Source: Nocardioides humi (GTDB taxonomy: Bacteria > Actinomycetota > Actinomycetes > Propionibacteriales > Nocardioidaceae). From it: a stretch of DNA of 64,000 nt. Position 1 is the first letter of the stretch, and every line of letters begins with the position of its first letter. The stretch is from positions 1,116,001 through 1,180,000 of the forward strand of contig NZ_CP041146.1 in assembly GCF_006494775.1 (NCBI RefSeq), in the 5' to 3' direction. A model generated the notes under the pieces. That model was not told where the DNA came from, searched no databases, and worked only from the letters and a program-made list of their open reading frames with translations. Position numbers and translations under genes: made by a program. Positions 27,756 to 38,940 of the stretch are shown here, one piece after another.

Positions 27756-27772
27756 ACTGAATCGCATGTCGA
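27741..27772. promoter_or_regulatory. Candidate VapBC autoregulatory operator with internal -10
   Basis: A perfect 9-bp inverted repeat (TCGACATGC / GCATGTCGA) is separated by 14 bases that contain a -10-like TAGACT (27752-27757). The right arm includes the antitoxin ATG (27766-27768), so binding would block both promoter and start codon. The left arm lies in the end of vanS. This layout is typical of toxin-antitoxin autorepression; binding is inferred. Confidence 0.5.
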
Positions 27773-27990
27773 CGCTTCAGGTCCGCAATGTGTCCGACGA
27801 CCTGCGCCGCATCCTCAAGGAGCGCGCCGCACGGAAGGGAATGAGCCTGTCCGACTATGTGCGGTCGGAGCTCGCGCGGACCGCCGCACAGCCGACCTAC
27901 GAGGAATGGCTCGACCGCGTCCGGCTGCGCGGCGCCACGTCACCCGACGTGAGCGCAGCCGACCTGGTCCGGGCCGACCGCGACCGGTGA
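27766..27990 (+). CDS. VapB-like antitoxin (ribbon-helix-helix, FitA type)
   Basis: The protein has 74 residues. The N-terminal 'STLQVRNVSDDLRRILKERAARKGMS' region (read in part) is a ribbon-helix-helix DNA-binding domain, and the C-terminal part would wrap the toxin. It neutralises the PIN toxin encoded immediately downstream and, with it, represses the shared promoter. Its stop overlaps the toxin GTG by 4 bases. The pair sits directly behind vanS and may help to keep the van block in the genome. Confidence 0.85.
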   Translation: MSTLQVRNVSDDLRRILKERAARKGMSLSDYVRSELARTAAQPTYEEWLDRVRLRGATSPDVSAADLVRADRDR

Positions 27991-28388
27991 CCGCTGTCGT
28001 CGATGCGTCGGCTCTCGCCGAGCTGGTCGCGAACACGCCACGGGCGGCTGCGATCGACGGCCAGCTCTCACCGCATGCCGGCGACCTGCATCTCCCCCAT
28101 CTGGCCGTAGTCGAGACGGCGTCCGTGCTGCGCGGCTGGGCACGCAGCCAGCAGATTGACCCGCAACGTGCTGTCGCCGCGCTCGAGGATCTCGCGGTGT
28201 TCCCGGCGCGGCGCTGGGCGATCGACGACCTGCTGCCCCGGATGTGGGCGCTCCGCGACAACCTGACTGCCTACGACGCGACCTACCTGGCCTTGGCAGA
28301 GAGCCTCGACGCCACCCTGGTGACCTGCGACGACCGTCTGCGCAAGGGCGCAACGAGGCACACGACCGCGACCATCGTCGTACCGTGA
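27987..28388 (+). CDS. vapC: VapC PIN-domain toxin ribonuclease
   Basis: The protein has 133 residues with the PIN acidic quartet: Asp6 in 'VVDASAL', Glu43 in 'VVETASVL', Asp97 in 'TAYDATYLALAE' and Asp115 in 'TCDDRL'. VapC toxins cut tRNA or rRNA in a Mg-dependent way when the antitoxin is degraded. The GTG start overlaps the antitoxin stop. It ends 6 bases from the convergent MBL gene. Confidence 0.88.
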   Translation: MTAVVDASALAELVANTPRAAAIDGQLSPHAGDLHLPHLAVVETASVLRGWARSQQIDPQRAVAALEDLAVFPARRWAIDDLLPRMWALRDNLTAYDATYLALAESLDATLVTCDDRLRKGATRHTTATIVVP

Positions 28389-28394
28389 CGAGCC

Positions 28395-29150
28395 TCAGAG
28401 CTCGTAGACCGTCCCCTGCGCGGCGAGCTCGGTCGGCCCGTCGTACGCCGCGGCGGCCTCGGTGAGCATGGTCTGGGCGTCGTGCCACGGCGGCACGTGG
28501 GTGACGACGAGGCGCTTCACGCCGGCCTTGGTCGCGACCTCGCCGGCCTCGGCGCCGGTGAGGTGGAGGCTCGGGGGGTTCTCGTCGCAGGAGCGGAAGG
28601 ACGCCTCGCAGAGGAACAGGTCGGCGTCAGCGGCGATGTCGAGCAGAGCCGGCGTGGGGCCGGTGTCGCCGCTATAGGCGAGGACCTTGTCGAAGGCCGA
28701 GACCCGCAGGCCGTACGCCGGCACCGGGTGGTCGACCTCGTAAGGCTCGACGCGGAAGGGTCCGATCTCGATCGGGTCGCCGTAGACGCGGAACGAGAAC
28801 TCCTCGCGCATGCCGGGCTTGCGGGGCAGGTCGTAGGCCTTGGCGAGCCGCTTGGCGGTGCCCTTGGGCCCCCAGACGGGGATCTTCGGCTGGGTGCCGG
28901 TGGGATGGTACTTGCGGAGCACGTAGTAGCTGGTCATGTCGACACAGTGGTCGGCGTGCAGGTGGCTGATGAAGACGGCGTCGACCTGGAGCGGGTCGAC
29001 GTAGCGCTGCAGGGCGCCCAGCGCGCCGTTGCCCATGTCGAGCACGAGGCTCCAGGTGCGCAGCGCGTCGGTGGCCTGGACCAGATAGCAGCTCGCGGGC
29101 GAGTCGGGGCCGGGATAGGAGCCCGAGCAGCCGACGACCGTCACCTTCAC
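28395..29150 (-). CDS. MBL-fold metallohydrolase (Rv1339-like phosphodiesterase)
   Basis: The protein has 251 residues from GTG 29150, chosen because 'VKVTVVGCSGSYPGPDSP' is the normal family N-terminus. The metal motif 'HLHADHCVD', the later Asp in 'SGDTG' and His in 'VTHVPPWHD' support a two-metal phosphodiesterase. The mycobacterial homologue Rv1339 is an atypical class II cAMP phosphodiesterase; the same place beside murI supports orthology. An in-frame TTG at 29225 would extend it by 25 residues. Confidence 0.85.
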   Translation of the reverse strand: MKVTVVGCSGSYPGPDSPASCYLVQATDALRTWSLVLDMGNGALGALQRYVDPLQVDAVFISHLHADHCVDMTSYYVLRKYHPTGTQPKIPVWGPKGTAKRLAKAYDLPRKPGMREEFSFRVYGDPIEIGPFRVEPYEVDHPVPAYGLRVSAFDKVLAYSGDTGPTPALLDIAADADLFLCEASFRSCDENPPSLHLTGAEAGEVATKAGVKRLVVTHVPPWHDAQTMLTEAAAAYDGPTELAAQGTVYEL

Positions 29151-29221
29151 CGAGCGCTCCGCCGGCGGCACCCGCAGCGCCGTCGTCGCCGGCGCGACCC
29201 CGGCGTCGATGCTGTCACCTG

Positions 29222-30094
29222 TCAACGCACACCCCCTGCGAACTGTCCTGCCGCCACGAGCTCGGGCCCGAGGAACCGTCGCCCGATCGTCTCGAACTCC
29301 GCCGGCGAGCCCGTCGTCGCGAAGGAGTACGACGGCACGCCGGTCGGCCGCATGAGGCCGGTGTCGGCCAGCATCCGGTACACGTCCTTGGCGCACTCCT
29401 CCGCACTGCTCACCAGCGTGACGTCGTCGCCCATCACGTAGGAGATGACGCCGGTCAGCAGCGGGTAGTGGGTGCAGCCGAGGATCAGGGTGTCGACGTC
29501 GAGCTCGGTGAGCGGGTCGAGGTACTCGTGGGCGACGGCGATGAGCTCGTCGCCGCCGGTCACCCCCGCCTCCACGAAGTCGACGAAGCGCGGGCAGGCC
29601 CGCGTGGTGAGGGAGAGCTGGGGAGCGGCGGCGAAGGCGTCGTCGTAGGCCATCGACTCGGCGGTCGAGCGGGTGCAGATGACGCCGATCCGGCCGTTGC
29701 GGGTGGCGGCGACGGCGCGCCGGGTGGCCGGGTAGATCACCTCGACCACGGGGACGTCGTACCGCTCGCGGGCGTCGCGGAGCATCGCCGCGCTCGCGGA
29801 GTTGCAGGCGATGACGAGGGCCTTCACGCCCTGGTGGACGAGGTGGTCGAGGCACTCGAGGGCGTACTCGCGGACCTCGCCGATCGGCTTCGGGCCGTAG
29901 GGCTGGCGGGCCGTGTCGCCGACGTACGTGATCGACTCGTGGGGCAGCTGGTCGATGACCGAGCGAGCCACGGTGAGACCCCCGAAGCCCGAGTCGAAGA
30001 TCCCGATCGGGGCGTCGACGTCGACGCGGAGGTCGGGGTGGTCCAGGTGCCGCACCCGCTCAGCGTACGGCGTCGGGGTGGTCGTGGTCGTCAT
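29222..30094 (-). CDS. murI: Glutamate racemase
   Basis: The protein has 290 residues with a 28-residue N-terminal extension before '[15 protein letters not shown]'. The two catalytic cysteines are Cys97 ('ACNSASA') and Cys207 ('GCTHYPLL'). It makes D-glutamate for peptidoglycan. It belongs to the conserved clpS-to-rdgB gene string and probably has no functional tie to the nearby van genes. The ATG at 30094 lies 33 bases from the divergent phosphoesterase gene. Confidence 0.95.
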   Translation of the reverse strand: MTTTTTPTPYAERVRHLDHPDLRVDVDAPIGIFDSGFGGLTVARSVIDQLPHESITYVGDTARQPYGPKPIGEVREYALECLDHLVHQGVKALVIACNSASAAMLRDARERYDVPVVEVIYPATRRAVAATRNGRIGVICTRSTAESMAYDDAFAAAPQLSLTTRACPRFVDFVEAGVTGGDELIAVAHEYLDPLTELDVDTLILGCTHYPLLTGVISYVMGDDVTLVSSAEECAKDVYRMLADTGLMRPTGVPSYSFATTGSPAEFETIGRRFLGPELVAAGQFAGGVR

Positions 30095-30127
30095 TCCGGG
30101 ACCCAGATCACGTCGTAGGGTGAGCGG

Positions 30128-31168
30128 GTGACCTCGCTTCGTGTTCGTCCCGTCCTGGCCGCCGTCGTCGTGCTCGCCGCGGTGCTGGCCGGCTTCCTGC
30201 TGGCCCCGACCGACCCGACCCGTCCGGTCTCGGCCGACGTCGCGGCCCGCACGATCAACGACAAGCACGTGATCGCGATCTCGGTCGACGGGCTCAACCC
30301 GCGCGCGCTGAAGAAGCTGGGCCGGGCGGGTACGCCGAACCTGCACCGGCTGATCAAGGACGAGGGCGCCGGCACGGTCAACGCCCGCGCCCAGCTGGAG
30401 CTGACGATCACCCTGCCCAACCACACCAGCATGGTCACGGGCCGCCGGATCAAGGCCGGCAAGGGCGGGCACGGCGTGACCTGGAACGACGACACGGTGA
30501 CCAAGACCGTGCAGCAGGCCGCCGGCCACGACGTCGACTCGGTGTTCACGCAGGTCCACGCCGCGGGCGGCACGACCGCCGTGTACGCCACCAAGTCGAA
30601 GTTCTGGCTGTTCGAGCGGTCCTGGCCCAAGGCGGTCGACAAGAACGTCATCCAGGTCGAGAAGAACGGCGCCGTCGTCAAGGCGCTGCGCGACGACCTC
30701 GCCACCAGCCCCGCGTCGTTCTCGTTCGTCCACCTCGGCAAACCCGACCAGATGGGCCACAAGTTCGGCTGGATGACGCCGAAGTACCTGCGCGCCGTGG
30801 CGAAGATGGACAAGCTGATCGGCACGATCATCGCCCAGGTCGAGTCCTCGCCGTCGCTGCGCACGTCGACCGTGATCGTGCTGACCTCCGACCACGGCGG
30901 CGTACCCGGCACGAAGAACCACGTGTGGAAGAAGAACCGCGAGGACTACCGCGTGCCGTTCGCGATCTGGGGCGCGGGCGTCGACCGGGCCGACCTGTAC
31001 GCCATCAACCCCCACCGCGCCGCCCCCGGCCGCAGCCGCCCCAACGCCAAGGCGGACCCCCAGCCGATCCGCAACGGCGAGGTCGCCAACGTCAGCCTCG
31101 ACATCCTCGGCGTCGACGCCGTCCCCGGCAGCCTGTGGGACGCCGCCCAGGACCTCGCCTGGAAGTGA
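30128..31168 (+). CDS. Secreted alkaline-phosphatase-superfamily phosphoesterase
   Basis: The protein has 346 residues from GTG 30128. A signal anchor (about 7-27) leads to a type I phosphodiesterase/nucleotide pyrophosphatase-like domain. The metal-site Asp lies in '[11 protein letters not shown]', the nucleophilic Thr in '[11 protein letters not shown]', and further ligands in '[10 protein letters not shown]' and 'TSDHGG'. It is probably periplasmic and acts on phosphodiesters. It replaces the rhomboid gene present here in mycobacteria. It ends 5 bases from the convergent DUF3152 gene. Confidence 0.85.
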   Translation: MTSLRVRPVLAAVVVLAAVLAGFLLAPTDPTRPVSADVAARTINDKHVIAISVDGLNPRALKKLGRAGTPNLHRLIKDEGAGTVNARAQLELTITLPNHTSMVTGRRIKAGKGGHGVTWNDDTVTKTVQQAAGHDVDSVFTQVHAAGGTTAVYATKSKFWLFERSWPKAVDKNVIQVEKNGAVVKALRDDLATSPASFSFVHLGKPDQMGHKFGWMTPKYLRAVAKMDKLIGTIIAQVESSPSLRTSTVIVLTSDHGGVPGTKNHVWKKNREDYRVPFAIWGAGVDRADLYAINPHRAAPGRSRPNAKADPQPIRNGEVANVSLDILGVDAVPGSLWDAAQDLAWK

Positions 31169-31173
31169 CGAGG

Positions 31174-33255
<2,082 letters not shown>

Positions 33256-33256
33256 G

Positions 33257-33700
33257 TCAGCTGGTCTCCTCTGCGGTGTCATGGGCGGCGACGACGACCT
33301 CTTCCTCGGTCACGACGCCGTCGACGATTCTGTACGACCTGAACTCCACGGGCCCCGGGTTATTCCCGTGCTCACGCGTGCTGACGAGCACGTAGTGGGC
33401 GCCGGGCTCGCTCGCCAGGTCGATGTCGGTGACGCTGGGGTACGCCTCGGTCGCGGAGTGCGAGTGGTAGATCACCACCGGCTCCTCGTCGCGGTCGTCC
33501 AGCTCCCGGTAGAGGCGGAGCAGATCCGTCGAGTCGTACTCGTAGAACGTCGGGCTGCCGGCGGCGTTGACCATCTCGATCAGCCGGGCGGGACGATCGC
33601 TGCCGAGGGGGCCCGCGACCATCCCGCACGCCTCGACCGGGTGGTCCCGCTTGGCGTGCTCCACGATGGCGTCGTACGTCGCCTGGTCGATGCGCAACAC
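33257..33700 (-). CDS. mec: CysO-cysteine peptidase Mec (JAMM/MPN+ family)
   Basis: The protein has 147 residues from GTG 33700. Glu23 in 'PVEACG' and the JAMM motif 'IYHSHSATEAYPSVTDID' (His, His, Asp zinc ligands) are complete. It cleaves cysteine from CysO-cysteine and likely trims the CysO C-terminus. It ends 1 base before cysO. The open frame continues upstream through a direct-repeat region that does not resemble Mec, so the GTG start is preferred. Confidence 0.92.
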   Translation of the reverse strand: MLRIDQATYDAIVEHAKRDHPVEACGMVAGPLGSDRPARLIEMVNAAGSPTFYEYDSTDLLRLYRELDDRDEEPVVIYHSHSATEAYPSVTDIDLASEPGAHYVLVSTREHGNNPGPVEFRSYRIVDGVVTEEEVVVAAHDTAEETS

Positions 33701-33792
33701 GCGTCCAGGGTAGGGCGTCGGGCGGTGTGGTCCGGAATCGGCCCGAGGGCGGGAAACGCCCGCCGGGGCCGGGGCGGCTGGGCGGGCCTGAA

Positions 33793-33947
33793 CGCTGTAA
33801 CACGTTGATCGCCCACCTGGCAGCCCGGCGTCCGCTGTAACACGTTGATCGCCCACCTGGCAGCCGCGCGCCTGCTGTTGCAGCCTCATACAGACCCGAT
33901 TCAGCGAGGTCTTGTGGCTGATAGGTCAGCGAACTACGTGTTACAGC
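33793..33947. repeat. Pair of 33-bp direct repeats plus a 12-bp inverted copy
   Basis: Two exact 33-bp copies (33793-33825 and 33833-33865) share a 40-bp period and begin CGCTGTAACACGTTGATC. A 12-base inverted part of the same unit (GCTGTAACACGT) reads on the minus strand at 33936-33947. The 286-base gap between mec and the desaturase holds nothing else recognisable. The spacing could suit a repeated regulator site or a dispersed genomic repeat. Confidence 0.8.
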
Positions 33948-33986
33948 AGTCGTCGCCAACCCCGGACGAGGCCGAGCGCGGGCGAC

Positions 33987-34937
33987 TCAAGCGGCGGGCG
34001 TGACCGACTTGGCCCGGATCCGCTCGGGCGTGGGCCAGCGGACGTCGCCCACCCAGCCGAGCTTCTCCAGCACCCAGATCACCCGGGCCGAGGTGTCGAG
34101 CTGGAAGCGCTTCACGCCGTGCCGGGCGGAGGTGGGGTCGGCGTGGTGGAGGTTGTGCCAGGACTCGCCGCCCGACGGGATCGCCAGCCACCAGACGTTG
34201 CCGGAGAAGTCCCGGGAGGCGAAGGGCCGCTCGCCGAGGGTGTGGCAGATCGAGTTGATCGACCAGGTGACGTGGTGGATCAGGCCGATCCGGACCACGG
34301 TGCCCCAGAAGAACGCGGTCAGCGCGCCCTGCCACGACCAGGTGAGCAGCAGGCCGAGCAGCGGCGGGAGGAGGATCGACGTCAGCACCCACAGCCAGAA
34401 CAGCCGCGAGATCCGGACCAGGTCGCGGTCCTTGGCGAGGTCCGGCGCGTACTTGTCGATCGGCGTCTGCTCGGGGTCGAACAGCCAGCCGACGTGGGCC
34501 CAGACGAAGCCCTTCGTCAGCCCGCGCATGCTGTTGCCGTAGCGCCACGGCGAGTGCGGGTCGCCCTCCTTGTCGGAGAACTTGTGGTGCTTGCGGTGGT
34601 CGGCGACCCAGCGGATCACCGGCCCCTCGACCGCCATCGAGCCGAGGATCGCGAAGGTGATCTTCACCGCCCGGTTGGGCTTGAAGGACTTGTGGGTGAA
34701 GAGCCGGTGGTAGCCGACCGTCACGCCGTGCAGCGTCAGCCCGTACATCACGAACGTGATGGCCACGTCGCTCCAGCCGAGCCAGCCGCCCCACGCCACC
34801 GGGATCGCGGCGAGGAAGGCGACGAACGGGACGGCGATGAAGAGCGCGAGCGCGAACCGTTCCCAGAATCCCTGGGTGTCGTCACCCATGGTCGCCTTGG
34901 GGGCCTGCGGTTCGGGGCGGTCCTCGATCGCGGTCAC
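33987..34937 (-). CDS. Acyl-CoA / fatty acid delta-9 desaturase
   Basis: The protein has 316 residues from GTG 34937. Three histidine boxes bind the di-iron centre: 'HRLFTH', 'HRKHH' and 'HNLHH'. Four membrane spans separate them in the usual order. It introduces a double bond into long-chain acyl chains, tuning membrane fluidity, and resembles the DesA3-type acyl-CoA desaturases. An alternative ATG start lies about 16 codons downstream. It is monocistronic; the repeat block lies at its 3' side. Confidence 0.9.
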   Translation of the reverse strand: MTAIEDRPEPQAPKATMGDDTQGFWERFALALFIAVPFVAFLAAIPVAWGGWLGWSDVAITFVMYGLTLHGVTVGYHRLFTHKSFKPNRAVKITFAILGSMAVEGPVIRWVADHRKHHKFSDKEGDPHSPWRYGNSMRGLTKGFVWAHVGWLFDPEQTPIDKYAPDLAKDRDLVRISRLFWLWVLTSILLPPLLGLLLTWSWQGALTAFFWGTVVRIGLIHHVTWSINSICHTLGERPFASRDFSGNVWWLAIPSGGESWHNLHHADPTSARHGVKRFQLDTSARVIWVLEKLGWVGDVRWPTPERIRAKSVTPAA

Positions 34938-34962
34938 GAAGGCAAGCCTAAGCGGACGGCGG

Positions 34963-35670
34963 TCAGGGAGCGACCCGGTAGCGCCGTTCCGGACGCCCGG
35001 TGCCGCCATACCGCAGCCGGACCTCGGCCGTGCCGGTGTCGACGAAGTGCTCGAGATAGCGGCGGGCGGTCACCCGGGACAGGCCGAGCGCCTCCGCGGT
35101 CTCCGACGCGGAGATCTCGCCCGCGGCCCGCGCGGCGTCGAGCACGAGGTCGGCGGTCTCCGGGCTCAGCCCCTTCGGCAACGACGCCGGTACGTCGACA
35201 GGCCGGCCCGCGCCGAAGGCCCGGTCGATCGTGGCCTGGTCGACCTCCGGGTCGGCCTCCTCGGCCCGGTCGCCGCCGGGGCCGGTCAGGGTGGCGAGGG
35301 TGGCGGCGACCCGGCGCAGGCGGTCGGCCAGATCGTCGTACTCGAAGGGCTTGACGAGGTACTGCATCGCGCCGCCGTGGAGGGCGGCGCGGACGGCGGC
35401 GGCGCCGCGCTCGGCGGTGACCATCACGACGGCGACGTCCCGGCCGCCGCCGCGCAGCCGCTCGAGCACCTCGAGGCCGGAGAGGTCGGGCAGGTGGACG
35501 TCGAGGAGGACCAGGTCGGGCTGCAGGGCGGCGGCGAGCTCCAGCGCCTCGGCGCCGGTACGGGCGGTGCCGGCGACCTCGAAGCCGTCGGTCCGCTCGA
35601 CGAACCGCCCGTGGATGCGCGCGACCATGAAATCGTCGTCGACGACCAGCACGCGCAGGCTCCGGCTCAC
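34963..35670 (-). CDS. CitB/DctR-family response regulator
   Basis: The protein has 235 residues from GTG 35670. The receiver domain shows 'VVDDDFMVARIHGRFVE' and phospho-acceptor Asp in 'LVLLDVHLPD'. The C-terminal helix-turn-helix reads 'ISASETAEALGLSRVTARRY' (in part). This is the CitB/DcuR type that controls uptake of citrate and dicarboxylates. It overlaps its kinase gene by 4 bases and most likely activates the divergent tctCBA operon. Confidence 0.9.
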   Translation of the reverse strand: MSRSLRVLVVDDDFMVARIHGRFVERTDGFEVAGTARTGAEALELAAALQPDLVLLDVHLPDLSGLEVLERLRGGGRDVAVVMVTAERGAAAVRAALHGGAMQYLVKPFEYDDLADRLRRVAATLATLTGPGGDRAEEADPEVDQATIDRAFGAGRPVDVPASLPKGLSPETADLVLDAARAAGEISASETAEALGLSRVTARRYLEHFVDTGTAEVRLRYGGTGRPERRYRVAP

Positions 35671-37346
35671 GGTCGCCCATCCTGGCCGACATCGCCGCCG
35701 ATGGGCAGCACCACGCGGAACTCCGCTCCCCCGCCACCCTCCGAGAGGGCGTCGTCGACGACCACCTCGCCACCGCGCTGGGCGCAGATCAGCCGGACCA
35801 GCGGCAGCCCGATCCCCCGCCCGCCGAGCACCTCCTGCTTGGTGGAGAAGCCGCGCACGAAGATGGCGTCGCGCAGGTCGCCGGGGATGCCCGGACCGTT
35901 GTCGCGGACCCGGACGTGGACCGCCGTGTCGTCGGCGAGCACCCACAGCTCGACCAGCGCGTCCGGCCGGCCGGCGCAGGCGTCGACGGCGTTGTCGACC
36001 AGGTTGCCGAGCACCGTGGTGAGGTCGGCGCTCTCGTCGGAGGCGAGGGCGGGGAGCCGCGAGCCCGGGTCGAGCTCGAGGGTCACGCCGCGCTCCTCGG
36101 CAACGGCGTGCTTGGCGACGACGAGCGCGGCGACGGCCGGGTCGGCGAGCCGCTTCGCGACCTGCTCCCCCACCTCGGCCCGGTGCCGGGTGAGCGTGCC
36201 GACGAGGGCGGCCACCTCGTCGTACTCCCCGAGCTGGACCAGCCCGGAGATGGTGTGCAGCCGGTTGTCGAACTCGTGGGTCTGCGCGCGCAGGGTGTCG
36301 GTGATGGAGAGGTTGGAGCTGAGCTGGCTCTGCAGCGACACCAGCTCGGTGCGGTCGCGGAGCGTGGTGACGGTGCCGATGCCGCGGCCGCCCGAGGAGG
36401 CGTCGCCGCGGTTGAACACCACGACCCGGGTGCCGACCAGCGCCAGTGCGTCGCGGACGTCGGCGCCCTCGCCGGTCAGCAGCGCGACGACGTGCGGGTC
36501 CAGGCCGAGGTCGTCGACCCGCCGGCCGACCGGGTCGGGACCGCCGTCCAGGCCGAGGGTGGCGCGGGCGGCGTCGTTCATCGCGGTCACCCGGCCATCG
36601 GTGCCGACGCCCACGACGCCCTCGCGGATGGCGTGCAGCAGCGCCTCCCGGTGGTCGGCGAGGTTGGCGAGCTCGGTGGTGCCGAGGCCCCGGGTGGAGC
36701 GGCGTACGACGCGCGCGACCAGCCAGGTGCCGGCCACGCCGAGCAGCGCGCCGAGGCCGAGGAACAGGCCGAGGTCGGGCACCGCCTCGGCGAGCTGGTC
36801 GGCCAGCGAGGGGTAGGCGGCCTCGGCGACGACGGCGCCCACGGCCCGGTTGTCCCCCGGCGTGTCCGCGATGACCGGGGCGTAGGCGGCCACCCGCCGC
36901 TCCCCGCCCGCGTGGACGTCGGTCGTGCCGCCGCGACCGCTGCCGACCTCGCCGCCCCCGAGATCGGCCCGCTCGCCCACCCTGCCGGCATCGGTCGCCG
37001 CGAGGACGGTGCCCTCGGGACCGACGACGAGGACGTCGGTCGCGCCGGAGAGGCGCACCCCGCGCTCGGCGTACGACGTCAGGTCGGCCGCCACCTGCCA
37101 CAGCTCCGCACCGCCGCGCACGTCCTCGAGCTCGGTGCGGACCAGGTCCTGCACGGCGACGTACTCCGCCACCGAGCGCATCTGCGCGCCCCGCTCCTCG
37201 GCGAAGTCGGCGTTGGACTGCCGGATGCTGAGCACACCGACGGCGGTCAGCAGCACCGCGATCACGGCCAGCTGGAGCAGCAGCACCTTCGCCGCGAGGG
37301 TGAGCTCGCCGCGGCGCCACCTCAGCAGTCTCCCGGTCGCGACCAC
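35667..37346 (-). CDS. CitA/DcuS-type sensor histidine kinase
   Basis: The protein has 559 residues from GTG 37346. Two membrane spans (about 20-42 and 190-215) flank an extracytoplasmic ligand-binding region. A PAS domain ('IREGVVGVGTDGRVTAMN' in part) follows, then the short H-box 'QTHEFDNRLHTISGL' and an HATPase with 'GRGIGLPLVRLI'. The family senses tri- or dicarboxylates outside the cell. Several in-frame GTG codons lie close together; this one has the best spacing to GGAGG. It diverges from tctC. Confidence 0.88.
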   Translation of the reverse strand: MVATGRLLRWRRGELTLAAKVLLLQLAVIAVLLTAVGVLSIRQSNADFAEERGAQMRSVAEYVAVQDLVRTELEDVRGGAELWQVAADLTSYAERGVRLSGATDVLVVGPEGTVLAATDAGRVGERADLGGGEVGSGRGGTTDVHAGGERRVAAYAPVIADTPGDNRAVGAVVAEAAYPSLADQLAEAVPDLGLFLGLGALLGVAGTWLVARVVRRSTRGLGTTELANLADHREALLHAIREGVVGVGTDGRVTAMNDAARATLGLDGGPDPVGRRVDDLGLDPHVVALLTGEGADVRDALALVGTRVVVFNRGDASSGGRGIGTVTTLRDRTELVSLQSQLSSNLSITDTLRAQTHEFDNRLHTISGLVQLGEYDEVAALVGTLTRHRAEVGEQVAKRLADPAVAALVVAKHAVAEERGVTLELDPGSRLPALASDESADLTTVLGNLVDNAVDACAGRPDALVELWVLADDTAVHVRVRDNGPGIPGDLRDAIFVRGFSTKQEVLGGRGIGLPLVRLICAQRGGEVVVDDALSEGGGGAEFRVVLPIGGDVGQDGRP

Positions 37347-37420
37347 AACGACCACAACCTCCTCTACGTCCGCAAGCGTGACGACCGCCACAGCCCACCG
37401 ACATGCTGGCACGGATCTCA

Positions 37421-37436
37421 CGTGACGGCGGTCACG
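37421..37436. promoter_or_regulatory. Inverted repeat upstream of tctC
   Basis: CGTGAC-GGCG-GTCACG is a perfect 6-bp repeat 21 bases before the tctC ATG, in the gap shared with the CitA-like kinase. Its position suits an operator for the tricarboxylate transporter. The motif is short and GTCAC repeats are common at high GC. Confidence 0.3.
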
Positions 37437-37456
37437 ACCCAACCCCGGAGGTTCCC

Positions 37457-38440
37457 ATGCATCGCCTGCATCGCCTCGTGGCGCTCGTCGTCGCACTGGC
37501 GCTCGGCGCACTCGTCAGCGGCTGCGGCGTCACCCGCGGCTCGGACGACCCCAGCAACCGGCGGCTGCGGATGATGATCCCCAACAGCGTCGGCGGCGGC
37601 TACGACCTCACCGGCCGCGCGGCCGCGCGGGCGCTGGAGGACAACGACCTCACCGGCCGCTTCGAGATCACCAACGTGCAGGGCGCCAGCGGCACCGTCG
37701 CCATGCAGCGGCTGATCAACGAGAAGGGCGCCGACGACCTCATGATGCTCATGGGGCTCGGCGTCGTGGGCGCGGTCTACACGAACAAGTCCAGCGCCAC
37801 ACCGCTGAAGATGACGCCGATCGCCCGGCTGGTCGAGGAGCAGGAGGGCATCCTGGTCCCCGCCGACTCGCCGTTCGAGACGGTCGGCGACCTGGTCGAG
37901 GCGTGGCGCGGGGACCCCAGCGGCCTCACCGTGGGCGGCGGCTCCGGCAACGGCGGCCCCGACCACCTCTTCCCGATGCAGCTGGCCGACACCATCGGCA
38001 TCGACCCGAGGAAGGTCAACTACATCTCGTACGACGGCGGCGGCCCCCTCACGACCGCGCTCCTCGGCGCGAAGATCGACGTCGGCATGTCCGGTCTCGG
38101 CGAGTTCGAGGGCCAGATCGAGGAGGGCAAGCTGCGCGTGCTGGCGGTGTCCGGCGACGAGCGCCTCGAGGGCATCGACGCCCCCACCCTCACCGAGTCC
38201 GGCGTCGACCTCGTCTTCACCAACTGGCGCGGGGTGCTCGCTCCGCCCGGCATCACCGACGAGCAGCGCGACTACCTGACCGACCTCCTCACCGAGATGC
38301 ACGGGACCGAGGAGTGGAAGGAAGCGCTCGCCGCCAACGGCTGGACCGACAACTTCGCCACCGGCAAGGAGTTCGAGGACTTCCTCGCCGAGCAGGACGA
38401 CCGCGTCGCCGACACCCTCAAGGAGCTGGGACTCGCATGA
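37457..38440 (+). CDS. tctC: Tripartite tricarboxylate transporter substrate-binding lipoprotein TctC
   Basis: The protein has 327 residues from ATG 37457, preceded by GGAGG. The lipobox 'LVSGC' puts the lipidated Cys near residue 24. The TctC/Bug fold signatures are '[18 protein letters not shown]' (in part) and '[16 protein letters not shown]'. It captures a tricarboxylate or related acid outside the membrane and passes it to TctAB. Its end overlaps tctB by 4 bases, and the facing two-component genes probably regulate it. Confidence 0.92.
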   Translation: MHRLHRLVALVVALALGALVSGCGVTRGSDDPSNRRLRMMIPNSVGGGYDLTGRAAARALEDNDLTGRFEITNVQGASGTVAMQRLINEKGADDLMMLMGLGVVGAVYTNKSSATPLKMTPIARLVEEQEGILVPADSPFETVGDLVEAWRGDPSGLTVGGGSGNGGPDHLFPMQLADTIGIDPRKVNYISYDGGGPLTTALLGAKIDVGMSGLGEFEGQIEEGKLRVLAVSGDERLEGIDAPTLTESGVDLVFTNWRGVLAPPGITDEQRDYLTDLLTEMHGTEEWKEALAANGWTDNFATGKEFEDFLAEQDDRVADTLKELGLA

Positions 38441-38940
38441 ACGACACCACCGTGACCCGGACCATCGACAGGGCGCAGTACGGCCTCGCCGGCTTCCTGG
38501 TCGTCGCCGGCGGCTACGTGCTGCTGGACGCCGCCGGCCTGGAGGACGGCTTCGCCGACCAGCCGGTCCAGCCCTACACCCTCCCGTACGTCGTCGGCGC
38601 GGTCCTGGTCCTGCTCGGCATCCTGCTCGCCGTCGCCACGGCACGCGGCGACCGGCCCGAGGCCGAGGAGGGCGAGGACATCGACCTCACCCAGGGCACC
38701 GACGTGCGCACCGTGGGCATCCTGGCCGCGGTGCTGGTGGCCAATATCGCGCTGATCGACCTGCTGGGCTGGGCGATCACCGGCGCGCTGCTCTTCGCCG
38801 GCTCGGCCGCCGCCCTCGGCAGCCGCACCTGGGTCCGCGACCTCGCCGTCGGCGTCGCCCTCTCGGTGGGCAGCTGGTACGGCTTCTACGTCGGGCTCGG
38901 CGTGCCGATCCCGGCCGGCATCCTGGACGGAGTGCTCTGA
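38437..38940 (+). CDS. tctB: Tricarboxylate transporter small membrane subunit TctB
   Basis: The protein has 167 residues with four membrane spans and a charged central loop rich in Glu and Asp (about 70-85). Size and location between TctC and TctA fit TctB. Its ATG overlaps the tctC stop by 4 bases and its stop shares one base with the tctA ATG. Confidence 0.9.
   Translation: MNDTTVTRTIDRAQYGLAGFLVVAGGYVLLDAAGLEDGFADQPVQPYTLPYVVGAVLVLLGILLAVATARGDRPEAEEGEDIDLTQGTDVRTVGILAAVLVANIALIDLLGWAITGALLFAGSAAALGSRTWVRDLAVGVALSVGSWYGFYVGLGVPIPAGILDGVL

Noticed and set aside
22575-28388. van/VapBC block as an obvious transposon
   Set aside because: No insertion sequence, terminal inverted repeats or recombinase gene is visible at either edge; transfer is inferred only from gene content.
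33793-33865. Attachment-site duplication of a mobile element
   Set aside because: No integrase or transposase lies near, and the copies are only 40 bp apart.
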